Notes: generated from the letters alone by a model not told the origin. DNA of 64,000 nucleotides from Agarilytica rhodophyticola (GCF_002157225.2 NZ_CP020038.1:3688501-3752500), one strand, 5' to 3'. Positions 46,628-56,178 are shown, counted from the first letter of the stretch. Numbers and translations are program-made.

Positions 46628-47077
46628 GTGAAACCTTTGATAGTTTTAGTTTGTATATTATTAACTTGTGCTTGTGCTAGAAAAGTAGATTCACCGTACG
46701 GTTTTAGTTTACCGGAGGGCGATAGTAAAAAAGGAGAAGAGGTATTTTTATATTTTAGTTGCTTATCCTGCCACACACTTGCAGATTACAAAGTAGATGA
46801 TATCAAGCAAGATATAGAAAAAAGAGTCGCCTTAGGTGGTGAATATAGCAAAGTAAAGACTTATGCAGAGCTGGTAACATCAGTAATAAACCCTTCTCAC
46901 AAATTAGCAAAAGGATATACCGTTGACGAGATAAGTAACGATGAAGGGAAATCTAAAATGCGAAATTACAATGAAGTTATGACTGTAGATGAACTGGTTA
47001 ATTTAGTTTCTTTTCTACAGCCCTACTACACAGTTAAGCCGGCAACACATACACAGTATAAAGTATATTATCCTTAA
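46628..47077 (+). CDS. Lipoprotein c-type cytochrome
   Basis: 149-aa periplasmic cytochrome c anchored as a lipoprotein (LLTCAC region). The heme motif is CLSCH (Cys45, Cys48, His49). A downstream Met in SKMRNYNEVMTV (Met111 or Met118) is the likely axial ligand. The conserved INPSHKLAKGY and TVDELVNLVSFLQ segments match small monoheme cytochromes of marine gammaproteobacteria. AAGGAG precedes the GTG start. Its redox partner is unknown; no oxidase is adjacent. Confidence 0.85.
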   Translation: MKPLIVLVCILLTCACARKVDSPYGFSLPEGDSKKGEEVFLYFSCLSCHTLADYKVDDIKQDIEKRVALGGEYSKVKTYAELVTSVINPSHKLAKGYTVDEISNDEGKSKMRNYNEVMTVDELVNLVSFLQPYYTVKPATHTQYKVYYP

Positions 47078-47186
47078 ATTTACACAATCATAAAGGTAGT
47101 TAGTTGAATATTTTTAGTGGTCGAGTAGTTGTGAAAAAACTATTCATTATCTTTAAGTTATCGTTGAAATATAGAGGAATAAGATT

Positions 47187-47612
47187 ATGAGCTTAATGTC
47201 ACATGACTCAATTTTTAATTTTGATGATTTATTTGAACATTTTTACCCCGCTTTACCTAAGAGCAGTTTAAAAAGTGATTTTTTCTCTCCTCGAGTGGAT
47301 GTAAAAGAAAAGAAAGATCACTATGAAATAGCGGTTGATTTACCCGGCGTCGATAAAAAGGATGTTTCCGTAACGTTAGAAAATGGTGTACTAACACTGG
47401 AAGCTACTACTGAAGATGAGAGAACAGAAGAAAAAGATGGACGAATTATTCGCAAAGAACGACGCTCAGGAAAATTTATGCGCAGCTTTACCATAGGTAA
47501 TAATGTGCACGAAGCGGATATTAATGCAAATTTCAAAAATGGTGTGTTAACTCTGATCGCACCTAAGATACAAGAGTCTACCGTGCAATCTAAGAGAATT
47601 GACATTAACTAG
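47187..47612 (+). CDS. Small heat-shock protein (Hsp20)
   Basis: 141-aa alpha-crystallin-domain chaperone that holds unfolding proteins. The domain spans about residues 35-137, with VDVKEKKDHYEIAVDLPGVD, GVLTLEATTEDE, a flexible loop rich in RKERRSGKF and the terminal NGVLTLIAPK. C-terminal RIDIN may serve as the I-x-I oligomer tail. It follows the cytochrome gene by 109 bp; no sigma-32 promoter was recognised. Confidence 0.93.
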   Translation: MSLMSHDSIFNFDDLFEHFYPALPKSSLKSDFFSPRVDVKEKKDHYEIAVDLPGVDKKDVSVTLENGVLTLEATTEDERTEEKDGRIIRKERRSGKFMRSFTIGNNVHEADINANFKNGVLTLIAPKIQESTVQSKRIDIN

Positions 47613-47705
47613 GAGGCGCCCAAACAAGTGGCACAAGGATGTGCTTTGTTGAACAATAATGTAGTTTTCATTGAGTGCCTGTTAACACTAACTTAAGAGG
47701 CGTTT

Positions 47706-48041
47706 ATGGAGCATCGTAAAGGTTCGAGAGTTACTATACATTACCCGGTTACGGTTTATAAAAATAAGAAAAAGTTAGGTACATATCTCACACGTAATAT
47801 CAGTCTTGGCGGCTTATTTTTAGAAGGCTGTTCACAGAAAATATCACCAGATGAGGTACTTTCTCTTGAAATCAAACCATCAGCTAAAACACTAGCAAAC
47901 ATCACCCTATCTGCAAAAGCCTTTGTCATCCACTGTTCAGCGCAAGGCGCAGGACTTATGTGGATCGACAATAACGATATATTTCGTCAACCACTATATG
48001 ACTTCATACGAGATTTATCACAAGAAAAGTCTACTCGGTAA
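47706..48041 (+). CDS. PilZ domain protein (c-di-GMP receptor)
   Basis: 111-aa single PilZ domain. The N-terminal RKGSR motif and later NISLGGLFLEG match the two c-di-GMP-binding motifs (RxxxR and D/NxSxxG). It is expected to bind c-di-GMP in the cytoplasm and control motility or surface polysaccharide. It is 93 bp after the Hsp20 gene; cotranscription is possible. Confidence 0.88.
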   Translation: MEHRKGSRVTIHYPVTVYKNKKKLGTYLTRNISLGGLFLEGCSQKISPDEVLSLEIKPSAKTLANITLSAKAFVIHCSAQGAGLMWIDNNDIFRQPLYDFIRDLSQEKSTR

Positions 48042-49036
48042 ACTCTTTGCCAAAAGACTCTAAAGTGCTGGTTTTTCTCAACTTACCTTTATCAAGATAT
48101 ATGTTTATAAAAAACACATAATTTTTTAGCTGCGTCTTAAGTGGATTACTTGCAAATAAATTAAGGTAATGGCTCGCATTTGTGGTAAAGCCTAGTATAG
48201 AAGTATTAGGCATCGTATCGCGGTGAAGACTCAATCCCGAATAGCCTAAAATATGACGTTGCTGTTGAAACTGAGCCGCGTTTTGTATTTCTCTAAGGCA
48301 CCGATAATGCTAGCGCCAGCACTGGCTATAGAATGAACGACAATACCTCACTGTTAGCGTAAAGCTGTTTGTCACGGAAAATAACGTCGCCTGTTGTTTC
48401 CATCTACAGCTCTTTTTGTAAAAGGCAAAAGGAGTAAAAGGCAAAGTCAGTCAAATAGAGAGGTTGATCAGAGACAAATTTCTCTTGGCATCACCATGGC
48501 ATAGAAAAATTCGTCAGGTCTATGTTTCGGTTAATAAAGACACAATTTTCCGTTAGATAGACACTTTTTCGACTTAGGTGAACTACTCACGGCAAGGATC
48601 TAAAAAACTAGTGGCTGGCTAAGATAGATCTAGTCTGCCAGGTGATAGGAATCGATCGAATGTGATGTGTTGAGCATTTCTCAGGAAAAACGACGGATTT
48701 ACATGGCGTCAGTAGTGATGACAAGATTGAAAATATCAGTGCCATCACTTTCGTATAGAGCGCTTGACGATGAAAAGCTCAGGCACTAATAATAAATAAA
48801 ATAGGTGCCAAACAGATAATAAAGCCAGTAAATTTCTGCCAGACCAATACTTAAAGTAAGATTAGAAATAACTTAACATAATCATTATAATCTATTGATA
48901 TTTATAGATTTTAATATTTCTAAATAATTATTAGGCATACGCATCAAATCTTTGATGTGGAAACAATTAAAGCAGATAGTCGAAAGGAATTGTATGAGCA
49001 TCCAGTATTTATAATAGTCTAAAAAAAGAGCTGAAT
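48042..49036. other. Long gene-poor region, possible gene relics
   Basis: 995 bp with no gene I can support. A minus-strand frame ending at 48031 encodes about 88 residues (LREIQNAAQFQQQRHILGYS to STLESFGKEF) with protein-like composition, but it lacks a good start and family. The remainder has stops in all frames and may contain degraded coding sequence. Confidence 0.4.
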
Positions 49037-49237
49037 GTGCATTTATACCCTTCCCCTTGGCTTACCAATAGTCTAGGGGCTGTTCGCCCCAACTTAGATC
49101 TTTGTAAGATATATCGCACACGAATAATAGATTCTGCGCCGTTTTTTTTCTTTTCGATGCATGGTAACTTTTATAAAAACCTGCAACAAAAACCAGAGAT
49201 AAAAAACTGCGACAACCACTTGCTTTTGGATATAGGA

Positions 49238-50356
49238 ATGTTAGCCGTCTACCTTGTATTAATGATGACTATGCTGTCATTTGGAATTCTCATCTTACAT
49301 AAAAAACACTATTCAAACATGTTGGGCTATTTCTGTATCTCGATGGCACTTTATCAAGGCTTGGTTGTACTTGATGCCATCGATATCTATATAGCACCAC
49401 GCTTATATTTTTTATTACTGGGCATTTGTTTCCTACCTGGGCCTCTTCTACTAGGATATGTGGGCGAGATTGTAGAAAAAAAATTGATCTATTTTCGCGA
49501 TTTTCTGTTCGTTTTTCTTCCATTTTTGTTGGCCATCTATGTCACCAATATCAATTCCGTCGACGCTTTCTACGGTTTTTCCAATAGGGAGAATTACCTG
49601 GAAGATAATTTTGTCGACATTTATAACGTGGTGTCTATCCTTGCTGGCGCCCATATTATTTTCTATGTTGGCCAGTCCATAGCGCTTATCTATGAATATC
49701 GAATTCAATGGTACAACATAAAAACCCAACCGCTGCCGCTTACTTGGTATCAAATGGTGTGTACCATTGCGTTTTTTCTTGTGTGTGCACTTTGCCAAGT
49801 GATCAGTGCTTTTCTTCACCCCGATGGTGATCCTATATCCATAGGCGACATCACCGCTGTTATTTGGATGGTCTATCTTAATATTATCTTACTGCTTTAT
49901 CTCTATAAGGCATCCATTGTCAACTTAAAACTCAGCAAAATCCGTTTCTTAAAATCAGACAATGCAGATGGAACCCCAGAGCCAGCGGTGCTTACTGCCA
50001 CCGAGAGTGAACCACTCAATGATGATGCTCTGGACTACATTTTAGCGGAGATTAAAGAAAACAAATATTTTCTCATGCAAGATCTCACCTTGCAGGAACT
50101 ATCATCTCGTTTAGAAATAAAACCCTACTTACTTTCAGAGTATTTAAATAAAAATAGTAATACGAACTTCTACTCATTTATTAATGGATTAAGAATAGAC
50201 GAAGCAAAAAAGCTATTAAAAGAAAAACCTCACCTATCCGTTAGCGTTGTCAAAGATATGTGTGGATTTAAATCACGTGCCTCGTTTTACAATAATTTTA
50301 AGAAAAACGAGGGTTGCACTCCCTTGGCTTACAGGAAAAATAATTGTTTGTCATAA
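49238..50356 (+). CDS. Membrane-bound AraC family regulator
   Basis: A protein with six or seven N-terminal transmembrane helices (from LAVYLVLMMTMLSFGILIL to IVYLNIILLLYLY-like segments, about residues 1-230) and a C-terminal AraC helix-turn-helix domain. The domain shows DLTLQELSSRLEIKPYLLSE and SVVKDMCGFKSRASFYNNF. This arrangement is a membrane sensor with cytoplasmic DNA-binding. The start is uncertain: ATG at 49238 places the first helix at the N-terminus with GGA 7 bp upstream; a start at 49157 or 49037 would add an odd non-membrane tail. It precedes the alpha-amylase by 182 bp and may regulate it. Confidence 0.8.
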   Translation: MLAVYLVLMMTMLSFGILILHKKHYSNMLGYFCISMALYQGLVVLDAIDIYIAPRLYFLLLGICFLPGPLLLGYVGEIVEKKLIYFRDFLFVFLPFLLAIYVTNINSVDAFYGFSNRENYLEDNFVDIYNVVSILAGAHIIFYVGQSIALIYEYRIQWYNIKTQPLPLTWYQMVCTIAFFLVCALCQVISAFLHPDGDPISIGDITAVIWMVYLNIILLLYLYKASIVNLKLSKIRFLKSDNADGTPEPAVLTATESEPLNDDALDYILAEIKENKYFLMQDLTLQELSSRLEIKPYLLSEYLNKNSNTNFYSFINGLRIDEAKKLLKEKPHLSVSVVKDMCGFKSRASFYNNFKKNEGCTPLAYRKNNCLS

Positions 50357-50538
50357 TTATTAGCCAACAAGATAGACATGAGTTTTTTAAACCGCTTTCG
50401 TAGATTTCACAGCAAAACTTTACAAAACTTTATTTGCTTGAATTCGTATGCAATAAATTGGCTTTACACCTAACGTTTACTTTTCCATTGCTACTATTCC
50501 CAGAACAATAAAAATAAATTCACCCGAGGATAGTAATA

Positions 50539-52281
50539 ATGAAACGTTCATTAAATATAGCGTTACGCGCAGTATTTCTTCTTCTCTTTAGTCAACTAGC
50601 TCATCTTGCTCACGCAGTGCCGAGGACGGCATTTGTTCATTTATTTGAATGGCAGTGGAATGATATTGCTGCCGAGTGTGAAAACTTTTTAGGCCCGAAG
50701 GGATTTGCAGCCGTGCAAGTTTCACCTCCACAAAAATCTATTAACGGTAGTCAATGGTGGACCCGCTACCAGCCTGTTAGCTATGCTGTTGAAGGCCGCT
50801 CAGGTAGTCGAGCACAATTTGCTGACATGGTTCGTCGCTGTAAGGCGGTTGGTGTCGACATTTATGTAGATGCGGTAATCAACCATATGGCCGCTTTCGA
50901 TCGACGGTTTCCAGAAGTTCCTTACGACCCCAATGATTTTCATACCTGCACAGACGACATTGACTACAGCAACGAATGGTCAATTCAAAACTGTGATCTA
51001 GTGGGACTCAATGATCTAAAAACAGAGTCTGGCTATGTGCAATCAAGGATTGCCGATTATATGAATGACCTTATTGGTATGGGTGTGGCTGGATTCCGTA
51101 TAGATGCAGCCAAGCATATGCCTGCCAATGATATTAATGCGATTAAAAACCGTTTAAACGGCAACCCTTATATCTTCCAAGAAGTCATTGGCGCCGGCGG
51201 TGAACCTGTACAACCAGGACAGTACACTTTTGTAGGAGATGTTACCGAGTTTAATTTTACAAATACCATGGGCCATTATTTCAAATTGCGCTCACCTCTT
51301 AGAGAGATAAGCAATATTGGCAGCTGGGGCGGCTGGTTAAACTCCGACGACGCCATCGTATTTGTGGCAAATCATGATAATCAACGGCAAAACACCAACA
51401 ATACCATCACTCATAAAGACGGCAATAATGCGAACAATGTTGCACATGTGTTTATGCTTGGCTGGCCTTATGGTTACCCTAAAATTATGTCAAGTTATGA
51501 CTGGAACGATCATGACCAAGGCCCTCCAGGACAAGGTGCCAGTAGCTGCAGCAGCGGTTGGCTGTGTGAGCATAGAAATCGTGCGATCGCCAATATGGTG
51601 GCCTTTCGAAATAATACCGCTTCAGAGTTTCGCGTTACCAATTATTGGGATAATGGCAACCACCAAATGGCTTGGGGCCGCGGTGGTTTAGGTTTTGTTG
51701 TGGTCAATATGGAAGGTTTCAACTTAAATAATACTTTACAAACCGGTATGCCAGCAGGTACTTATTGCGACATAGTCCACGCAGATTTTAACTATCAGAA
51801 CGGCACATGTAATGGACCGACAGTGACGGTAGATGGCAGTGGAAATGCATCTTTTAACGTGAGTTTCAGAAACGCATCTGCTATCCATGTGGGCGCAAAA
51901 GTTGGTGTCCCCTGCCCTGATTGCAGCGGCAACCCTGGTGGTGGCACAGGCGGCGGTAACCCAGGAGGCGGTGGTGGTTCGCAAACTGATGTGGACGTAC
52001 AATTTACCTGTAATCAAGGAACAACATATTTTGGACAAAGCGTTTATGTGGTGGGTAACAATTCTCAATTGGGTAATTGGAACCTCGCGAATGCAAGAAA
52101 GTTAGACCCGGAAAACTACCCCACCTGGAGCAGCGTAATTAATTTACCTGCCAATACAGACGTGGAATGGAAGTGTGTGAAACGTGACGAAAACAACCCC
52201 AGCAATGGCGTACAGTGGCAAGGTGGTTCAAACAACTTCTTTAACACCAGTAACAATGCATTTCCAGAAGCCAGTTTCTAG
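50539..52281 (+). CDS. Secreted alpha-amylase (GH13) with starch-binding domain
   Basis: 580-aa extracellular alpha-amylase cleaving internal alpha-1,4 links of starch. Signal peptide to about Ala26. The four GH13 regions are DAVINH (111-116), GFRIDAAKH (185-193, nucleophile Asp189), EVIG (acid/base Glu215) and FVANHD (Asp280). Arg187 and the general layout match chloride-dependent animal-type bacterial amylases. A Gly-rich linker (about 465-487) leads to a CBM20-like starch-binding domain beginning DVDVQFTCNQGTTYFGQSVY. All catalytic residues are present. Preceded by a membrane AraC regulator and followed by a strong terminator. Confidence 0.95.
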   Translation: MKRSLNIALRAVFLLLFSQLAHLAHAVPRTAFVHLFEWQWNDIAAECENFLGPKGFAAVQVSPPQKSINGSQWWTRYQPVSYAVEGRSGSRAQFADMVRRCKAVGVDIYVDAVINHMAAFDRRFPEVPYDPNDFHTCTDDIDYSNEWSIQNCDLVGLNDLKTESGYVQSRIADYMNDLIGMGVAGFRIDAAKHMPANDINAIKNRLNGNPYIFQEVIGAGGEPVQPGQYTFVGDVTEFNFTNTMGHYFKLRSPLREISNIGSWGGWLNSDDAIVFVANHDNQRQNTNNTITHKDGNNANNVAHVFMLGWPYGYPKIMSSYDWNDHDQGPPGQGASSCSSGWLCEHRNRAIANMVAFRNNTASEFRVTNYWDNGNHQMAWGRGGLGFVVVNMEGFNLNNTLQTGMPAGTYCDIVHADFNYQNGTCNGPTVTVDGSGNASFNVSFRNASAIHVGAKVGVPCPDCSGNPGGGTGGGNPGGGGGSQTDVDVQFTCNQGTTYFGQSVYVVGNNSQLGNWNLANARKLDPENYPTWSSVINLPANTDVEWKCVKRDENNPSNGVQWQGGSNNFFNTSNNAFPEASF

Positions 52282-52313
52282 GTAGGAATTGGCTAACGAT
52301 TAGTTTTGCAAAA

Positions 52314-52336
52314 AAAGGCTGGTTCATCCAGCCTTT
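52314..52336 (+). terminator. Rho-independent terminator after the amylase gene
   Basis: AAAGGCTGG-TTCAT-CCAGCCTTT, perfect 9-bp stem, followed by CTTCATC. It also lies between convergent genes (52281 and 52383) and may act both ways. Confidence 0.75.
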
Positions 52337-52382
52337 CTTCATCAACACCTTCATATATTGCCTAGATTTACCCACTAACCAT

Positions 52383-54011
52383 CTAAGCTTGAGTCACAGC
52401 AGGTGGCACCCATAAATTTCCCCACTTGTTAACTTTTTCCCGATATTCTGTGCCCGCCGATTGGATAAGGTCTCTATACTGCATACGTTCGTTATCGTCG
52501 CCACTTCGGTCATATAGTGATACCGCAGCTCGATGAAAAGCTTCAAAATAAGGGCGTTTCAAATCGCCTTTTACATTGTTATCGACTTTATTGTCAGCAC
52601 AGTATTGTTCAAATTGATCGCTGACATCCACATGTCTACTATTCGGATCAGCGCTAGCTAGGGATTGCATTGCCTTTGCCGTATGCTGACCAATTGAAGC
52701 ACTGTAAGGTGCAGCGGTTGTTTGATAGCTGAATCCCTCAACAGCCCACTTTTTATCTTCAGCGACTGGAAAACGTCCGGCCCACTCACCACGTTTTTCC
52801 GAAGGAGAATGAGGCCTCATAAAGACAGGCTCCTTGAACTCTCCATCACTTTTCGACGGGCCGCGCAGTAGCGACAACATGTCTCGAGGGCTGCTTAATG
52901 GCTCCTCAATATTAACAATACTCGCGCTTAAATTATCTCTCACACCACGAACACTAACGCCACTACCAAGCTCAACGTTATGAGTAGAGTTTTTCGCGGT
53001 GTGTGTCCACGTTGCTTTTCTATTTAATAGCTCCGCAGCGGCTTCACCCAACTCCTCTTTCGTTTCTCTGCGGGCGATTTCTTCAAACCCCTCTGGCGAG
53101 CCGTCTGTTCTTGGATCAGCTGTTCCTCCTGGTCGAGAAACAGTATCACAATAAGCTTCATTAGTGTCTCCATGTTTGCCACTTATACCGGCTAAAACAA
53201 GTTCGACCGATTCATTACCATCTATGGGCTGACCAGACTTAACAAAGGTATCGTAGGCATGGCGAGTTAACAAAGGCTCATTTTCTAATAAACGCTTAAA
53301 TTCACTGGAAACATTATCAACTCTAACTTTGATTAATAAGTTTGCAGCATTTTTATATAAACCGTCAGGTGATTCAAATAAAGCGGGTGCCTTTGAATTA
53401 TTAGGAACATACATGGTTCCATCTTTAGAGTGTGTGTTAAAATTTTCAGGTAATTTACCGGGTCTTGGATCAAAGCTAACATCATTTGCACTACTATATT
53501 TACGATAACTATCTGGTGCCTGGGCATGAGATGCCAATAAGATATTACACTTCTCTCCCTCACAAGCACTTGCAGCTTGAAGAGCAAGGCCAAGTTTATT
53601 ACCCGAAAATTGTCGCAAATCGGCAACAAAAGTACCAAACCTTCCAGGTTCACTGCAACCTGCACCTAAATTTTGGAGTTGAGTTCGACACTGCTCTGCA
53701 GATAATAGTTGTTCTGTAGGTTTTAACTGTTTAGCAATTGCATCGCCATAGGAAATTGCTCCGTTCTTTATTGGCAAGCTTTGTAAACCTACTAAATCAT
53801 TAGTACCAACAAAAGGTGATGCTAATTCAGTTTTTCCTTGTAAGAGACTTGGAATAGTCTTGGATGTAGTTTGGTTGTGTCTTAAAAATACCGGTTTTTC
53901 TGGTGTTGTTTTTTGATATGAAGAATTCTCATCAGACGAGCCTTGTGTCGACAAAGCGCTAATAGAATTTAATCGGGCTATAATATTTTGAGATGAAGCA
54001 CTAGATACCAT
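52383..54011 (-). CDS. Effector-like Nudix hydrolase
   Basis: 542-aa protein with a Nudix signature at residues 295-322: GGTADPRTDG, then an insertion, then RRETKEELGE with the metal-binding Glu residues. Residues 1-40 are Ser/Asn/Gln-rich and unstructured (VSSASSQNIIARLNSISALS) with no Sec signal. This layout resembles type III effectors such as the Pseudomonas HopAG1 group, but here no secretion-system genes are adjacent. Region 140-260 has no known domain. Nudix enzymes hydrolyse nucleoside-diphosphate derivatives; the substrate is unknown. It is low in GC and lies beside a MITE, consistent with transfer. Confidence 0.7.
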   Translation of the reverse strand: MVSSASSQNIIARLNSISALSTQGSSDENSSYQKTTPEKPVFLRHNQTTSKTIPSLLQGKTELASPFVGTNDLVGLQSLPIKNGAISYGDAIAKQLKPTEQLLSAEQCRTQLQNLGAGCSEPGRFGTFVADLRQFSGNKLGLALQAASACEGEKCNILLASHAQAPDSYRKYSSANDVSFDPRPGKLPENFNTHSKDGTMYVPNNSKAPALFESPDGLYKNAANLLIKVRVDNVSSEFKRLLENEPLLTRHAYDTFVKSGQPIDGNESVELVLAGISGKHGDTNEAYCDTVSRPGGTADPRTDGSPEGFEEIARRETKEELGEAAAELLNRKATWTHTAKNSTHNVELGSGVSVRGVRDNLSASIVNIEEPLSSPRDMLSLLRGPSKSDGEFKEPVFMRPHSPSEKRGEWAGRFPVAEDKKWAVEGFSYQTTAAPYSASIGQHTAKAMQSLASADPNSRHVDVSDQFEQYCADNKVDNNVKGDLKRPYFEAFHRAAVSLYDRSGDDNERMQYRDLIQSAGTEYREKVNKWGNLWVPPAVTQA

Positions 54012-54300
54012 ATATACAGTTATCCCCTCGCGAGCTATGATATATTTTATATTATTGATTATTGTGAACAGTTTTATTCATTAGTTCATTTTTTTAATAT
54101 AATTAATAAATTAATGTAACTTATCGTATTGAACCACCTTGTTGATTAATTCCCTTTTCGTTTAACTTTTTACACTCATGAAAAGAACACAGCGCTTTAG
54201 GTGCCAGAGAGGTTTAAAATAGCAGGTATGGCGCAAAAAATATCTTTAAAGCTGTTTAACGATATCAATAATGGTACAAAAACACTGTTCAGTGTTTATA
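54012..54300. other. Intergenic AT-rich stretch upstream of the Nudix gene
   Basis: 289 bp between the Nudix gene start and the MITE. It contains the Nudix promoter; no other feature is recognised. Confidence 0.4.
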
Positions 54301-54687
54301 CTAGGGCCTGTTCACACTAATTTAACCGCTCCTGTTTGCACTCAAAGGCGCTAATCACCAACAGTAGGCACTTTAAGCGAGGCGCGAAGAGTGTAGTTTA
54401 GTCGCTCTAAATGAGCGATGAGTAACGCAGAGTGGCGCCGTTGAGTGCAAACCCGAATAGCCACATGGATGTGGTGTATTAGGGCAGTGCAGGAGCAACT
54501 GCCAAGGGCTGGTAGCATTTTTCCGCCTAGCGTCGTTAACACGCACTTATTTATGCCTGTATGGATACAGGTAATTAGAGCAATGCAGGAGCAATTGCCG
54601 AGAATAACTAAACGGCGTTTGTGTTGCTAGCTAGTCGAAAAAATGCTTATCAGCAGGTACGATTCCATTAGAGTGAACAGGCCCTAG
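54301..54687. mobile_element. MITE-like element with 21-bp terminal inverted repeats
   Basis: Left end CTAGGGCCTGTTCACACTAAT (54301-54321) is matched inversely at 54667-54687 with one mismatch. Terminal CTAG may be a target duplication. The 387-bp interior has no gene. It contains a long inverted repeat (54334-54351 with 54435-54452: 17 of 18 pairs), a CGCTC-GAGCG hairpin (54403-54417) and two diverged double-hairpin units. A solitary left end is at 19343. No transposase is present, so it would move only in trans. Confidence 0.7.
54461..54598 (+). ncRNA. Putative structured RNA: four hairpins with GGA tetraloops
   Basis: Hairpins: CCACA-UGGA-UGUGG (54461-54474); GGCAGUGC-AGGA-GCAACUGCC with one bulge (54483-54503); CCUGUA-UGGA-UACAGG (54556-54571); GCAAUGC-AGGA-GCAAUUGC with one bulge (54580-54598). 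The two units, about 95 bp apart, differ by compensatory pairs (for example GGCAG/CUGCC versus GCAA/UUGC), which supports RNA folding. Every loop exposes GGA, the core of CsrA/RsmA binding sites. Expression and function are not known; no promoter or terminator was identified. Confidence 0.5.
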
Positions 54688-54750
54688 GGCAGGATAACAA
54701 TAGAGAATACATCTACTCTAACAGTAAAATAGCTAAATTTAGGTGCCGAT

Positions 54751-56157
54751 ATGTCTCATCTTACAATGAAAGATCTTGCAACGCCTAGTGAACACTGGTT
54801 TAAAGGAAGTGTTGGTGCCTTTGAACCGGATCAAATTCATAACTACTTGTACGAATTGAAAAATGCGCTTGGCGATATATTTAAAATAAGTTTTTATGGT
54901 AAATCTGTTGTGGTGTTATCTGAACCAGAGGCCGTGCGCTATATTTTGAAAAACCGTCCTGGGCTATTTCGCCGAGTTTCCCGTATTGAATCAGTCTTTG
55001 AGGATTTAGGCGTTCATGGTGTTTTTTCGGCAGAAGGCGAAGACTGGAAAAAATATCGAAATTTTCTTAATCCCGCTTTTAGACCATCCCAAATAAAGTT
55101 ATTTTATCCATCAATTTATTTGGTAACCCAGCGTCTTTGTTCCGTTGTTCCTTCACAACAAAAGTCTTTTAATTTTCAGCAACTTATTGAACGCTACACA
55201 GTGGATGTTACGACAAAACTATCTTTTGGCTATGATTTAAACACTTTGGAAAAACCCGTTTCAGAACTACAACATAAACTCTCTCTCATTTTTCCAGGAA
55301 TTAGTAGTAGGTTGAGATCTCCTTTCCCATATTGGGAATATTTTAAATTATCAAAAGACAAAAAAATTGATGAGGCCTTGGTTCTTATCCGTGACTACGT
55401 TGCTAAGTTTATTGCAGCGGCTAAACAAAGAATTGAGAATAATCACCAAGCCTCCAATATTTTGGATTCTATGCTAATGGCCGATCCCGAATCAGAGCAT
55501 GAAATTTTTGGCAATATGATGACGCTTTTGTTGGCGGGTGAAGATACAACAGCCAACACTATTGCTTGGGCAATAGATTATTTAACAGATTTCCCCGATA
55601 TTCAAGAGCGAATATTTCATGAAATTCGCCAGCGTTATCCAAAAGACGGCCAGTTAAAATGGGACGACTTGGATGACTTTCCACTGACGTTCGCCGCTGC
55701 CCAGGAAGCAATGCGAATAAGACCTGTAACACCATTTGCCCAGATTGAAAATAACAATGACGAAACCATATGTGGTTATAAAATACCCAAAGGCACAACC
55801 TTCTTCGTCTTACTGAGTGATAAGGGTATGAGCCCTGAATTATTTGAAGAGCCCCAAAAGTTTAATCCTGACCGATGGCTCAATATCGATGAAGAAAAGC
55901 TCAAAACTATTGCCAAGGATATGCATCCATTTGGCGGTGGTGCTCGTCTATGCCCGGGACGTCAGCTGGCATTGATTGAAATGAAAATAGCACTTATAGA
56001 ACTTCTCTACCGCTTTAAATTCACCAAAGAAACTCATGTTGGCTCAACCAGAGACAGTTTTTCTATGACGGTTAAGCCACAAAACCTCTTTGTCAGAGCT
56101 ACCGCTAGAAACATATGCAAGCAAGAAACTGAAAAGGAAATACCTACGCTAGCATGA
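54751..56157 (+). CDS. Cytochrome P450
   Basis: 468-aa P450 monooxygenase with no N-terminal membrane anchor. The I-helix has AGEDTT (262-267), the K-helix ExxR is EAMR (319-322), and the heme loop is FGGGARLCPG (394-403, axial Cys401). The length and the PERF-like FNPDRW suggest a fatty-acid or terpenoid-type P450, but the substrate is unknown. No ferredoxin or reductase gene is adjacent. It starts 64 bp after the MITE, which may affect its expression. Confidence 0.92.
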   Translation: MSHLTMKDLATPSEHWFKGSVGAFEPDQIHNYLYELKNALGDIFKISFYGKSVVVLSEPEAVRYILKNRPGLFRRVSRIESVFEDLGVHGVFSAEGEDWKKYRNFLNPAFRPSQIKLFYPSIYLVTQRLCSVVPSQQKSFNFQQLIERYTVDVTTKLSFGYDLNTLEKPVSELQHKLSLIFPGISSRLRSPFPYWEYFKLSKDKKIDEALVLIRDYVAKFIAAAKQRIENNHQASNILDSMLMADPESEHEIFGNMMTLLLAGEDTTANTIAWAIDYLTDFPDIQERIFHEIRQRYPKDGQLKWDDLDDFPLTFAAAQEAMRIRPVTPFAQIENNNDETICGYKIPKGTTFFVLLSDKGMSPELFEEPQKFNPDRWLNIDEEKLKTIAKDMHPFGGGARLCPGRQLALIEMKIALIELLYRFKFTKETHVGSTRDSFSMTVKPQNLFVRATARNICKQETEKEIPTLA

Positions 56158-56178
56158 TGAGAAAATAATAAATATTTT

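Noticed and set aside
48031-48290. A minus-strand gene of about 88 codons
   Set aside because: Protein-like in places but lacks a good start and any recognised family; kept as a possible relic within the intergenic entry.
49037-49237. N-terminal extension of the membrane AraC regulator
   Set aside because: It adds a non-membrane tail without a good ribosome site; the ATG at 49238 fits better, though this is not certain.
54441-54640. Short open frames inside the MITE
   Set aside because: They overlap the hairpin repeats and encode repetitive sequence with no family match; RNA structure explains the region better.
54751-56157. P450 as part of a biosynthetic gene cluster
   Set aside because: Neighbours are a MITE and a RecQ helicase; no biosynthetic or redox-partner genes are present.
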